A stretch of DNA of 30,093 nucleotides from a virus. Position 1 is the stretch's first letter. Every line of letters begins with the position of its first letter. Shown one piece after another: positions 22,861 through 29,983 of the stretch. The stretch is from positions 1 through 30,093 of IMG/VR virus record IMGVR_UViG_3300003177_000027; one strand, written 5' to 3'. The notes beneath the pieces are model-generated. The model had not been told where the DNA came from. It did not search any database and saw nothing but the letters and a program-made list of their open reading frames with translations. Position numbers and translations under genes: made by a program.

Positions 22861-23993
22861 TTTGTAAACCCAAATAAATTTTTAGTTTTATCTATTTGAT
22901 TTCTTCCATCATAAAAATATGAATTATATTTATGTTTTAATTCATCAAATTTCTGTGGTGATTTTAAAACTTCATCTGTAAATTTAAATGCAGTCTTTGC
23001 TTTATTTGTTATAAATTCATTAATGTATTCTTTAAATAATTCTCTATTTCCAACAAGGTTAATTAAATTTTTAAAATATCTTAATGAAATATATAAATTA
23101 TGTAAAGATAATTTAGAACCAGGTATTAATTTATCATCTTTCAAATAATCTTCTACAGTATTTTTATTACATACTGGACAATCACAAGGAACTTTTTTCA
23201 ATCCATGATTTTCTCTCCCAAAGTTAGCAATAGTTTTATTTGGTTTTTCTATCCAAAACTCTCTCCTTTTAGCCCCTGATGTATAACTACTACTATCCCA
23301 AGTTGTAATTATATCTTTCCTTTCAGATAAAATATATAACATTAAAGGAACAGTAGATGTTCCAGATAAACCTAAAAAATGAAATCTTTTATTTTCAGGA
23401 ATATTTCTAATAATCCACAAAGACATTTCAGCAATAACAAAAGGATTACTATTTTTATTTGATAATGATATACCATCAAAATCATCTAAAGTTTTTCCAA
23501 GTTCATTTAAGACCTTAACATTATAATCTAATGTTTCAAATGTTGAACCATGAACTACTAAAATTAATTTAAACTCTTTATTAGTTCTTATATCTAACAT
23601 TTCACAAGCATTTTTCATATTTTGATATATTAATTTTTCAAACTTGTCTTTAGGTAAAGGTGCAAAGTTTTCTGGATTAACTGGTGGAATATCATATGTA
23701 AAACCTTCATCACAATTTAATTCTAACCATTTCATTACTTTTAAATGATCTAAATATTCTTGCTGTGTCAATGCTTGAAAACCACCACTATCTCCTAAAA
23801 TTTTTATTTCTTTAGGAAGATTATATTCCTTTCTGATATCCACAGAATTCATTCCATAAAAAGCAGAAATTAATAAAGCTGGATATTGAAAATAACTATA
23901 TTCATCCCAATGTTGTAATCCTTTCGTTTTAGATAATTGAATTAATCCAGGCATTGCTGCTGGATAATAATACATATTTTTATTTAATTTCAT
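22857..23993 (-). CDS. dpdA: DpdA-like DNA 7-deazaguanine transglycosylase
   Basis: This protein of 378 residues is a tRNA-guanine transglycosylase relative of the DpdA type, which swaps guanine in DNA for preQ0 or a related base. TIM-barrel marks: LGDSGGFQALT with Asp68, FTYDIPP with Asp101, LVVHGS, FLGLSGTSTVP at 207-217, and TWDSSSYTSGAKR with Asp233. The zinc site CDCPVC (270-275) with a later LHNLY histidine fits the TGT family. It overlaps QueC by four bases, so base synthesis and insertion are coupled. It differs from true TGT in the spacing after Asp233 and by the absence of tRNA-binding domains such as PUA. Confidence 0.85.
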   Translation of the reverse strand: MKLNKNMYYYPAAMPGLIQLSKTKGLQHWDEYSYFQYPALLISAFYGMNSVDIRKEYNLPKEIKILGDSGGFQALTQQEYLDHLKVMKWLELNCDEGFTYDIPPVNPENFAPLPKDKFEKLIYQNMKNACEMLDIRTNKEFKLILVVHGSTFETLDYNVKVLNELGKTLDDFDGISLSNKNSNPFVIAEMSLWIIRNIPENKRFHFLGLSGTSTVPLMLYILSERKDIITTWDSSSYTSGAKRREFWIEKPNKTIANFGRENHGLKKVPCDCPVCNKNTVEDYLKDDKLIPGSKLSLHNLYISLRYFKNLINLVGNRELFKEYINEFITNKAKTAFKFTDEVLKSPQKFDELKHKYNSYFYDGRNQIDKTKNLFGFTK

Positions 23994-24691
23994 ATTTCAT
24001 ATCCCCAATTTTTTAAAACTTTTAATGTTTCTTTTGTTCTTTTTTCTGAATATTTATTATTTTTAAATTTTTCAAGATATTCTGGAATTCCATTATATTT
24101 AGTAATATCTTTATTAAAAAAGGAAATATCTAAATCTAATGCAGACATAGCAATTGCTTTCCTAAAGCAACTTGGGCAATTTCCACATTGACCTTCTTCT
24201 TCAGAATAACAACTAATACTTAGTTTCAATAAATCATCTGCATTTTCAACATTATTAATAAACCAATCAATTATTTCTACTTTAGACATTTTCCAAAAAG
24301 GAGAATAAATTTCAACTGGTTCTTCATTAACAATAGAGAGACATTTTGACATAGCTTCAAATGCTTCTGGATTTTTATCACAAACTTTATCATCTTCAAT
24401 TCCACCTAAAATTATTCTGTTACCAAAATTATTAGCAATACAAGATAAAATTAAATTTCTATTTTTAACAAAAGCTTTTTCTCCTTCTTCAAATTGTCCT
24501 AAGTTAATTCCTTCAATAATTTCACAATTAAAATCTGGAATTAATTGTTTAAATTTATTTATATTTTCAATCTCTTTATTACTATATTTAGTATCTAAAT
24601 TAACATAAACTGATTTAGGTTGATTCATATAAAACCAACAAACTAAAGAATCTACTCCACCACTAAATAATAAAACATCTTTAGTTTCCAT
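23990..24691 (-). CDS. queC: QueC, 7-cyano-7-deazaguanine (preQ0) synthase
   Basis: This protein of 233 residues converts 7-carboxy-7-deazaguanine to preQ0 with ATP and ammonia. The ATP pyrophosphatase loop SGGVDS lies at 10-15, and the C-terminal zinc site CYSEEEGQCGNCPSCFRK holds four cysteines, as in QueC. The start is METKDVLLFS at 24691; a longer start would run through the HAD gene. It overlaps HAD by 11 bases and DpdA by four. No amidotransferase domain (as in Gat-QueC) is attached, which argues for preQ0 itself as product. Confidence 0.9.
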   Translation of the reverse strand: METKDVLLFSGGVDSLVCWFYMNQPKSVYVNLDTKYSNKEIENINKFKQLIPDFNCEIIEGINLGQFEEGEKAFVKNRNLILSCIANNFGNRIILGGIEDDKVCDKNPEAFEAMSKCLSIVNEEPVEIYSPFWKMSKVEIIDWFINNVENADDLLKLSISCYSEEEGQCGNCPSCFRKAIAMSALDLDISFFNKDITKYNGIPEYLEKFKNNKYSEKRTKETLKVLKNWGYEI

Positions 24692-24989
24692 TTTGAAAAT
24701 CCTCCAACAACATATTTTTGTCATCAATATATACATCACCCAAAGGCTTTCCCATAATTAATTGATTAAATCTAATTTCATTTTTTATTAACCATTCTTT
24801 AGTTACTTCATAATCCCAAGAAGGTCTTGAAGTAAAGAACACAATATAATGACCTTGTTTAAATAGATTATTAACAACTTTTATTGTTTCTTTAATAGGT
24901 TTTCTATTAATTAAATTTTCGTAGGAATAATCATTAATATCTGGCATTTCACAAATTGTATCATCAATATCAATAATGTATTTAACCAT
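24681..24989 (-). CDS. HAD-family phosphatase
   Basis: This protein of 102 residues has the HAD motifs: YIIDIDDTIC with nucleophile Asp7 and acid Asp9, FFTSRP (motif II), and GKPLGDVYIDDKN (motifs III-IV). The compact size without a cap domain resembles the short phosphatases of nucleotide or polynucleotide substrates, such as the phosphatase half of viral PNKP. Start at 24989 (MVKYIIDID), overlapping the methyltransferase end by 8 bases. Its position between methyltransferase and QueC suggests a part in nucleotide or base metabolism, but the substrate is unknown. Confidence 0.75.
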   Translation of the reverse strand: MVKYIIDIDDTICEMPDINDYSYENLINRKPIKETIKVVNNLFKQGHYIVFFTSRPSWDYEVTKEWLIKNEIRFNQLIMGKPLGDVYIDDKNMLLEDFQNGN

Positions 24990-25677
24990 TTTTAACAACA
25001 CTCACAAATATTAAATTATCTGTCATATTCCAATATTTCTCAATTGTAAATCCATACTTGTCACACAATAATTCTACACCTTTTCTTGTAATACAAAAAC
25101 AATGTTCTGGATGTGCTAATACAGCATTAATATTGCTTAAAGGATTATCTCCATCATCTGTAATAAAAATAAATTTTCCACCTGGTGTTAAAATTCTATT
25201 AACTTCTTTAAATACATTATGAATGTCATTAATATGTTCAATTACATTATTCATGACTACATTGTTATAAGTTTCATTATTAATTAATTTAACAGTATCT
25301 TCAAAAGTTCCTGCAAAGAATTTTATATTTTTATTATCAATGACTTCGTCAGATCTAATATCTACTAAATCTTGAATAAGAACTTGTCTCCCTTCCTTAG
25401 CAATATGTTTAGCAATTAATCCATTTGCTGCTCCAAATTCAACAACATTTCCTGGAATCAAACAAGTCTTAATATAATTATATTGATTATATTGTTCAAT
25501 TGGAACCCATTCCCATTCTGGTTTAGTTATATCAAACCAGTAATCTTTATCAATATATTCAGTTTGATAATTAACATCAAAAATTCTATATAATGTACTG
25601 CAATTATTACATTTATAAATCTCTGGAGTTATCCATGACCCTTTACTTTTACAAACTCTACATAATTCGTTTTTCAT
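24982..25677 (-). CDS. Zinc-ribbon class I SAM methyltransferase
   Basis: This protein of 231 residues combines an N-terminal zinc ribbon (Cys6, Cys9, Cys23, Cys26) with a class I methyltransferase. The SAM-binding loop is VVEFGAANGLIAKHI (about 78-92), the central strand VVMNNVIEHINDIHNVFKEV is the Methyltransf_11/23 signature, and LTPGGKFIFITDDG follows. The domain order resembles small-molecule or sugar methyltransferases rather than DNA methylases, and no DPPY or ENV motif is present. It lies within the preQ0 cluster, so a role in decorating the modified base, or in unrelated glycan chemistry, is possible. Confidence 0.7.
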   Translation of the reverse strand: MKNELCRVCKSKGSWITPEIYKCNNCSTLYRIFDVNYQTEYIDKDYWFDITKPEWEWVPIEQYNQYNYIKTCLIPGNVVEFGAANGLIAKHIAKEGRQVLIQDLVDIRSDEVIDNKNIKFFAGTFEDTVKLINNETYNNVVMNNVIEHINDIHNVFKEVNRILTPGGKFIFITDDGDNPLSNINAVLAHPEHCFCITRKGVELLCDKYGFTIEKYWNMTDNLIFVSVVKNG

Positions 25678-25679
25678 TT

Positions 25680-26147
25680 TTAAAATAAACTCTTTCCTCT
25701 CTTCTCTATTTTTTTCATTTTAGTTTTATCCATTTTTAAAGTATCTAACCCTAATTTTTTTCTTTCTTTATTATCTAAACCAAATTCATTTGCTAATTTA
25801 TTTAACTCTACTTTATCTTTAGTTAAATGTTCAACATATTTTCTTATTCCAATAACATCATTTGTTCCTAGATAATATTTCTTTTTAAGTAAATTTAATA
25901 CTATATCATATTTAGTAGCATCAAATTTTTTTGCTTTCATATAAGGAGTAAATCCTCTATACTTTAATCCTATAGAAAGAACATTAATTAATATTCTACT
26001 ATCACAAGTAAAAAACATTCTATTTACTTTACTTGCAATTTCAAAATTTTTTTCATTTCCACTACTCCAAATCATTAAAGGATATAACATTTTATAATCA
26101 TCCTTTAACATATTTTGATTATGAACTCTTTTTATAGCATTAAGCAT
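25680..26147 (-). CDS. Putative clamp-loader partner (T4 gp62-like)
   Basis: This protein of 155 residues overlaps the RFC gene end by 8 bases, the slot held in T4 by gp62 directly behind gp44. It is helical and basic (last ten residues [11 protein letters not shown]). The segment [20 protein letters not shown] at about 86-105 resembles the conserved region of gp62 (LAKRYQVNTNDAI as I recall it), and the first half has the same long-helix layout. T4 gp62 is the non-ATPase subunit completing the loader. The match is by eye and by gene order; without a profile search it remains a proposal. An alternative is an unrelated helical protein. Confidence 0.5.
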   Translation of the reverse strand: MLNAIKRVHNQNMLKDDYKMLYPLMIWSSGNEKNFEIASKVNRMFFTCDSRILINVLSIGLKYRGFTPYMKAKKFDATKYDIVLNLLKKKYYLGTNDVIGIRKYVEHLTKDKVELNKLANEFGLDNKERKKLGLDTLKMDKTKMKKIEKRGKSLF

Positions 26148-27033
26148 TTTTTATTAATAATTTTATTTTAATTAAAAGTTTTGTGAATTCCATTTCTTGA
26201 CATACTACGGAATTTAATTTACTTCCAGTTTCTGCAATTTCAAATATTACTTTAATAATATTATTAATTGAAGATCTATTTTTCCAAACATAATCATTTA
26301 AACTTATTAAAGTTTGTTTATAATCAATATTGGAATCTAATACCCATTGTCTTATTTCATTAACCCCTTTTGTTCTTATTAATTCAAATAATTTATTAAT
26401 TTCTAATTCTTCTTTTATAACATGTTCAAATTTAATATCATCATGTTCAAAAGATAAAGATTCTAATTTATTAATAGCACTTCTGATATCAGGATAAGTA
26501 ATTTCAACAATTTTATCTACTGCTTTATTTTCAATTAATATATTTTTAACTTCAATAATATGATATAATCTACCAGAAATTTCTTCTTTCTTTGGTAATT
26601 GAAATTGAAACTTTTGACATCTACTTTTAATAGGTTCTGTAATTTTATTAATATAGTTACAAGTTAAAATAAATCTACAATTACTATGATAAGTTTCCAT
26701 AGTATTTCTTAAAGCATTTTGTGCGTCATTAGTCAAAGCATCTGCTTCATCTAAAAATACTAATTTAACTTTCCCTTTACTTGAAACAGTAGAAGCAAAT
26801 GTTTTAATTTTATCTCTGATAACTTCAATCCCTCTTTCATTGGAAGCATTAAGAGTTAAACAATCTGTAGCTAATTTTTCTTTAATAATATGAGCAGTAG
26901 TTGTTTTCCCTGTTCCTGCTGAACCATAAAATAATAAATGAGGAATATCATTTTTATTTACATAAGAAATAATAGATTGATTTAATCCAATTACATCTTT
27001 AAATTCTCTTGGTCTAAATTCATCTACTAACAT
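26140..27033 (-). CDS. rfcS: Replication factor C small subunit (clamp loader ATPase)
   Basis: This protein of 297 residues is an AAA+ clamp loader ATPase that opens the sliding clamp. Seen: [13 protein letters not shown] box, Walker A GSAGTGKT (37-44), the archaeal-type [19 protein letters not shown], Walker [11 protein letters not shown] (92-101), [11 protein letters not shown], sensor [12 protein letters not shown] and the arginine finger motif SRC at 137-139. The sequence style is that of archaeal and eukaryotic RFC rather than bacterial DnaX. It follows PCNA at 8 bases and overlaps the gp62-like gene, giving a compact clamp and loader operon. Confidence 0.92.
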   Translation of the reverse strand: MLVDEFRPREFKDVIGLNQSIISYVNKNDIPHLLFYGSAGTGKTTTAHIIKEKLATDCLTLNASNERGIEVIRDKIKTFASTVSSKGKVKLVFLDEADALTNDAQNALRNTMETYHSNCRFILTCNYINKITEPIKSRCQKFQFQLPKKEEISGRLYHIIEVKNILIENKAVDKIVEITYPDIRSAINKLESLSFEHDDIKFEHVIKEELEINKLFELIRTKGVNEIRQWVLDSNIDYKQTLISLNDYVWKNRSSINNIIKVIFEIAETGSKLNSVVCQEMEFTKLLIKIKLLIKNA

Positions 27034-27041
27034 TTTTTAAT

Positions 27042-27767
27042 TTATTCCTCTACTTTATCTAATGGACTAACTACAATTTTACTTAAGAAGTTTTCATTCT
27101 TAATTGTAAACATAATTGGTTTATAATCACCAGCAACTGAAAGAGTAATTTCATCTGTTAATACAGAAACTGCATCTTTCAGAATATCACTAAATTTAGT
27201 TTCAAAATCTTTATAATCCAAATTGATAGATTCTTCAATTTTATTAAATTTATTTTCACCTGTAATAATTACAAATGAATTATTTTTATTTCTAATTTCA
27301 AAAGAATCACTTCCAATAATTCCACTATTCTTAACTGCTTTAATAAAAATATTTGAAGACATTTTTATTCCTCCATCAAACATATCTACTAATTTATCTT
27401 TATGTTCTTTTGGTAAATTTGTTTCAACAAATTCTGGTTTCATGTTTACTAAATTAGCTACTTTGTTTTCATCTTTAACTACTAATGAATTTTCTGTAAT
27501 CTCTAATTCTACAACTCCATTAAATGTTCCTAAAATATTAATTAATAATTTAGTATCTTTAACTCCAATTTTAATATCATCTCCACTAATAGTTTTACAA
27601 ACTATTTTATCTAAAATTGATAATGTTGCTCCAACATTGTTTTCCATTACAGCATTAATTTCAATTCCATTATTTGTAAAATTAATTAATAATGACTCAA
27701 TCTTACCATTTAAAGTAGATGTGCTTAAAAAATCTTTTAGTGTTTTTGCTTCTAATTTTATTTTCAT
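27042..27767 (-). CDS. pcna: PCNA-like sliding clamp
   Basis: This protein of 241 residues has the length and two-domain layout of archaeal and viral PCNA. Seen: N-terminal LKDFLSTSTL, SLLINFTNNGIEINAVM with strand-turn-strand like the PCNA start, the domain joint near LPKEHKDKLVDMFDGGIKM, then second-domain strands with SFEIRNKNNSFVIITGE and the closing AGDYKPIMFTIKNENFLSK. The trimeric clamp would tether the polymerase. It is the first gene behind a promoter and is followed by its loader. No PIP box proteins were looked for in detail. Confidence 0.85.
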   Translation of the reverse strand: MKIKLEAKTLKDFLSTSTLNGKIESLLINFTNNGIEINAVMENNVGATLSILDKIVCKTISGDDIKIGVKDTKLLINILGTFNGVVELEITENSLVVKDENKVANLVNMKPEFVETNLPKEHKDKLVDMFDGGIKMSSNIFIKAVKNSGIIGSDSFEIRNKNNSFVIITGENKFNKIEESINLDYKDFETKFSDILKDAVSVLTDEITLSVAGDYKPIMFTIKNENFLSKIVVSPLDKVEE

Positions 27768-27799
27768 TTTTGTTATTAGTATAGATTTTATCTATAAAT

Positions 27800-27815
27800 A
27801 TATATTTATTTAAGT
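27800..27815 (-). promoter_or_regulatory. TATA-type promoter of the PCNA gene
   Basis: On the minus strand ACTTAAATAAATATAT begins 48 bases before the ATG at 27767 and shares ACTTAAAT and position with the polymerase promoter (47 bases). It overlaps the AT-rich gap after the zinc miniprotein and continues into TTTATAG. Confidence 0.55.
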
Positions 27816-27817
27816 GT

Positions 27818-27943
27818 TTATAAATCTTTTGTTTTAAAATATTTTTTAAAACATTTTTCACAATAAAAAGTAGTAAAGTTCATAGGATAATACTTCTTAC
27901 TTACTTTCTTACATTTACTACAGATATAATTATCTTTGTCCAA
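27818..27943 (-). CDS. Zinc-ribbon miniprotein (41 residues, TTG start)
   Basis: The frame begins with TTG one base after the QueE stop (TAA-A-TTG), the same arrangement as most junctions here. It has two CxxC knuckles, CSKC and CEKC, 16 residues apart, and a basic aromatic tail (FKKYFKTKDL), a minimal zinc ribbon. Function unknown. It ends just before the PCNA promoter. Confidence 0.55.
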   Translation of the reverse strand: MDKDNYICSKCKKVSKKYYPMNFTTFYCEKCFKKYFKTKDL

Positions 27944-27944
27944 T

Positions 27945-28703
27945 TTAAACTCCTGTTTTTTTATTCCACACTGTTACGTGAAATCTATCTGAAACTCTTA
28001 CTCCTTCTCTACAAGCAAGGTCTATTAACCAATTATATTTTTTACTTATTTCTTCTTTAGTAACTCCTTCTGGCATTAATATAATTTGACTCTTTCTAAT
28101 TAATCCTTTATCAATATATTGTTCTTTAATTTCATTCCAATCTTCTTCACAAGTAATTACAAATTTAAACCATGAATTTTTTAAATCTCTTAATTGTAAT
28201 AAAACTTCTTCTCTATATCTTAATATAGTTTTATTTCCTGAGTTTGATAATTTAGGTGAATTGTTCCAACAATCTACATTATTAATTAATTGTAAAGTTG
28301 GTTTTAATACAGCTTCATTTTCAATTTCAATATAAGGTTTAAATCCAAATCTTTTTACAAATTCAATTATCAAATGTAAAACTTTATCTTGTTGCATTAA
28401 AGGAGAACCACCTGTAATAATTAAATGGTGACCATTTCTCAAATCTTTATCAACTCCATTTTCTTCCATTAGGTTTAATATTTCTGTTATAGAATAATTA
28501 GATCCACCTTTCCAAACTTCTAAAGTGTCACACCACTTACAAGATAAAGTACAACCATTTAATCTTAAAAAGGTAGCTGGAACTCCAGTATTTATTCCCT
28601 CCCCCTGGACAGTGTTACTAAACATTTCTGCTACTCTAATTGAAACTCCTTCAACTTTTCTATTATCAAATTTATCTGAATCTTTAATTATTGTTTTTAC
28701 CAT
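27945..28703 (-). CDS. queE: QueE, 7-carboxy-7-deazaguanine synthase (radical SAM)
   Basis: This protein of 252 residues turns 6-carboxytetrahydropterin into 7-carboxy-7-deazaguanine with a 4Fe-4S cluster and SAM. The substrate and cluster region NTVQGEGINTG, FLRLNGC and the CxxxCxxC cluster Cys51, Cys55, Cys58 are intact, followed by LIITGGSPLMQQ (GGEP-type motif with Ser) and the conserved SPKLSNSGN. The C-terminal strand RVSDRFHVTVWN matches QueE. It overlaps the phosphoribosyltransferase gene by 20 bases. It is the third step of the preQ0 route. Confidence 0.9.
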   Translation of the reverse strand: MVKTIIKDSDKFDNRKVEGVSIRVAEMFSNTVQGEGINTGVPATFLRLNGCTLSCKWCDTLEVWKGGSNYSITEILNLMEENGVDKDLRNGHHLIITGGSPLMQQDKVLHLIIEFVKRFGFKPYIEIENEAVLKPTLQLINNVDCWNNSPKLSNSGNKTILRYREEVLLQLRDLKNSWFKFVITCEEDWNEIKEQYIDKGLIRKSQIILMPEGVTKEEISKKYNWLIDLACREGVRVSDRFHVTVWNKKTGV

Positions 28704-29073
28704 TTTCTATATAATCTGCTTTACTACTTTCTTCTGTTTCCCATGGAAAGACTATCCATTGATTTACTTCTTTTGCACTAACTAAATTTTCATGTGCAAA
28801 TTTATTTGTTAATACAGCACAAGTATAGCCATTATTTAAATATTTATCCAATGTAACTCCTTTGTCACAAATATCATCTACAACCAAACATTCAAAAGGA
28901 TGCCCTATTTTTGTAACTAATGGAATATTAGTTAAATGTGATAAATATACTGCAGGAATTAAACCTCCTCTTGGAACTCCATAAATAGATTTAATATTTT
29001 TTAATTTAACTTTCTTTATTAACTTTTCACAAAGCAATTCCATTTCAGACCAAGTCATATAATACTTATTCAT
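28684..29073 (-). CDS. Purine-type phosphoribosyltransferase
   Basis: This protein of 129 residues has a type I phosphoribosyltransferase fold: YGVPRGGLIPAVYLSH (the pyrophosphate loop) and the PRPP-binding VVDDICDKGVTL at 64-75, close to xanthine-guanine (Gpt-like) enzymes. The hood region is short. It overlaps QueD by four bases and QueE by 20, so it belongs to the preQ0 operon. It may recycle purine bases, for example guanine displaced by DpdA, back into nucleotides; this link is inference from position. Confidence 0.75.
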   Translation of the reverse strand: MNKYYMTWSEMELLCEKLIKKVKLKNIKSIYGVPRGGLIPAVYLSHLTNIPLVTKIGHPFECLVVDDICDKGVTLDKYLNNGYTCAVLTNKFAHENLVSAKEVNQWIVFPWETEESSKADYIENGKNNN

Positions 29074-29231
29074 TTTTCATATATTACTAAACTGTTAGGA
29101 GTTTCATTTACTCTTAATTTAGTTATTTTTATTCCTACATTTTTAAATTCAGGTTCAATTATTTCAAACCAATATTTTGCTAAATTTTCTGCAGTTGGAA
29201 TAAAATTAACTATTTCTAATTTAGCACAAAA
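29070..29231 (-). CDS. queD: QueD, C-terminal part (frame broken)
   Basis: After the break at the T-run near 29228-29231 the frame reads FIPTAENLAKYWFEIIEPEF, then KITKLRVNETPNSLVIYEK, the typical QueD C-terminus with the PTAEN and ET substrate-binding motifs. It ends at TGA 29070-29072, overlapping the next start (ATGA), so its reading frame is fitted into the operon. One more T in the run would join it to the N-terminal part. The usual block with LDHxxLN lies exactly at the break and is missing. Confidence 0.75.
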   Translation of the reverse strand, partial: FCAKLEIVNFIPTAENLAKYWFEIIEPEFKNVGIKITKLRVNETPNSLVIYEK

Positions 29232-29413
29232 TCAATAACCATTCCTTCTTGAGGATTTCCTTTTTCATCAATTACATTTCCATTGACACATACTTCAATA
29301 TGATAACGATGACCATGACAACTACTACAAGGACCAGGTTTTCCACCTAATACTTGAGTGATTACTCTATGTCCCATATCAATATCTATACTTCTTCTAA
29401 TTTCTTGATTCAT
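29216..29413 (-). CDS. queD: QueD, N-terminal part (frame broken)
   Basis: QueD (6-carboxytetrahydropterin synthase) makes the second intermediate of preQ0. This part has the zinc ligands (DMGHRV, then HGHRYHIEV) and the catalytic cysteine region PGPCSSC, and continues to EGMVIDF. It then runs into TAG at 29216. In family members about 30 residues separate IDF from PTxEN and contain the catalytic Asp-His of LDHxxLN; here only about a dozen do. As written the enzyme should be inactive. Overlap with the FolE stop (ATGA) and an AAGGAG just upstream set the start. Confidence 0.75.
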   Translation of the reverse strand: MNQEIRRSIDIDMGHRVITQVLGGKPGPCSSCHGHRYHIEVCVNGNVIDEKGNPQEGMVIDFVLN

Positions 29414-29982
29414 TTTCTCCTTGTAAAATCTAAAAATTCTTGTTTTGATTCAACCAACATAATTCCTTTCAATGCAGTAGTTGTCATCTTACCTTCTTTT
29501 TTAATTCCTCTCATACATTTACAAGTATGAGTTCCTTCCATTAATAATCCCATACCAAGTGGTTCAACTCCATCTTCAGTTGTTAGAACTTTCCACAATT
29601 CATTAACAATTTGATGAACTAATCTTTCTTGAACTTGTAATCTTGCTGAATAATATTCAACTACTCTTGCAACTTTACTAAGCCCAATAATATTTCCATT
29701 AGGTGCTGGAATATAAGCAAACCAATACTTTCCAAAAAATACAGCCATGTGATGTTCACATTGGGAATAGAAAGTTCCTGTATCTGTAATCATTTGGTCA
29801 TAATGAATACCATCATCATTATTAGGAAAAGTTGTAATTTTAGGTTTTTGATTTTTATCGTAACCTCTAAATATTTCTTTCCACATTTTAACTACTCTTT
29901 TAGGAGTATCTTGTAATCCTAACCTTTCTGGATTTTCTCCAATTGCTATTAACATTTCTTTTACTAATTTTTCTTGTTCCAT
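29410..29982 (-). CDS. folE: FolE, GTP cyclohydrolase I
   Basis: This protein of 190 residues makes dihydroneopterin triphosphate from GTP, the first step of the preQ0 route. Seen: LGLQDTPKRVVKMWKEIFRG, the zinc motif QCEHHMAVFFGK with Cys75 and His78, IPAPNGNIIGLSKVARVVEY, and the second zinc Cys156 in CKCMRGI. The ATG at 29982 is chosen because it lies one base after the preceding stop (TAA-A-ATG, the common pattern here); an in-frame ATG at 30006 would lie inside that gene. Confidence 0.92.
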   Translation of the reverse strand: MEQEKLVKEMLIAIGENPERLGLQDTPKRVVKMWKEIFRGYDKNQKPKITTFPNNDDGIHYDQMITDTGTFYSQCEHHMAVFFGKYWFAYIPAPNGNIIGLSKVARVVEYYSARLQVQERLVHQIVNELWKVLTTEDGVEPLGMGLLMEGTHTCKCMRGIKKEGKMTTTALKGIMLVESKQEFLDFTRRK

Positions 29983-29983
29983 T

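Noticed and set aside
27223-27813. Plus-strand open frame of 196 codons opposite PCNA
   Set aside because: Hydrophobic Ile/Leu/Ser-rich shadow of the PCNA gene on the minus strand.
20225-29231. Inteins or self-splicing introns as cause of the broken genes
   Set aside because: Nothing is inserted at the breaks; on the contrary residues are missing.
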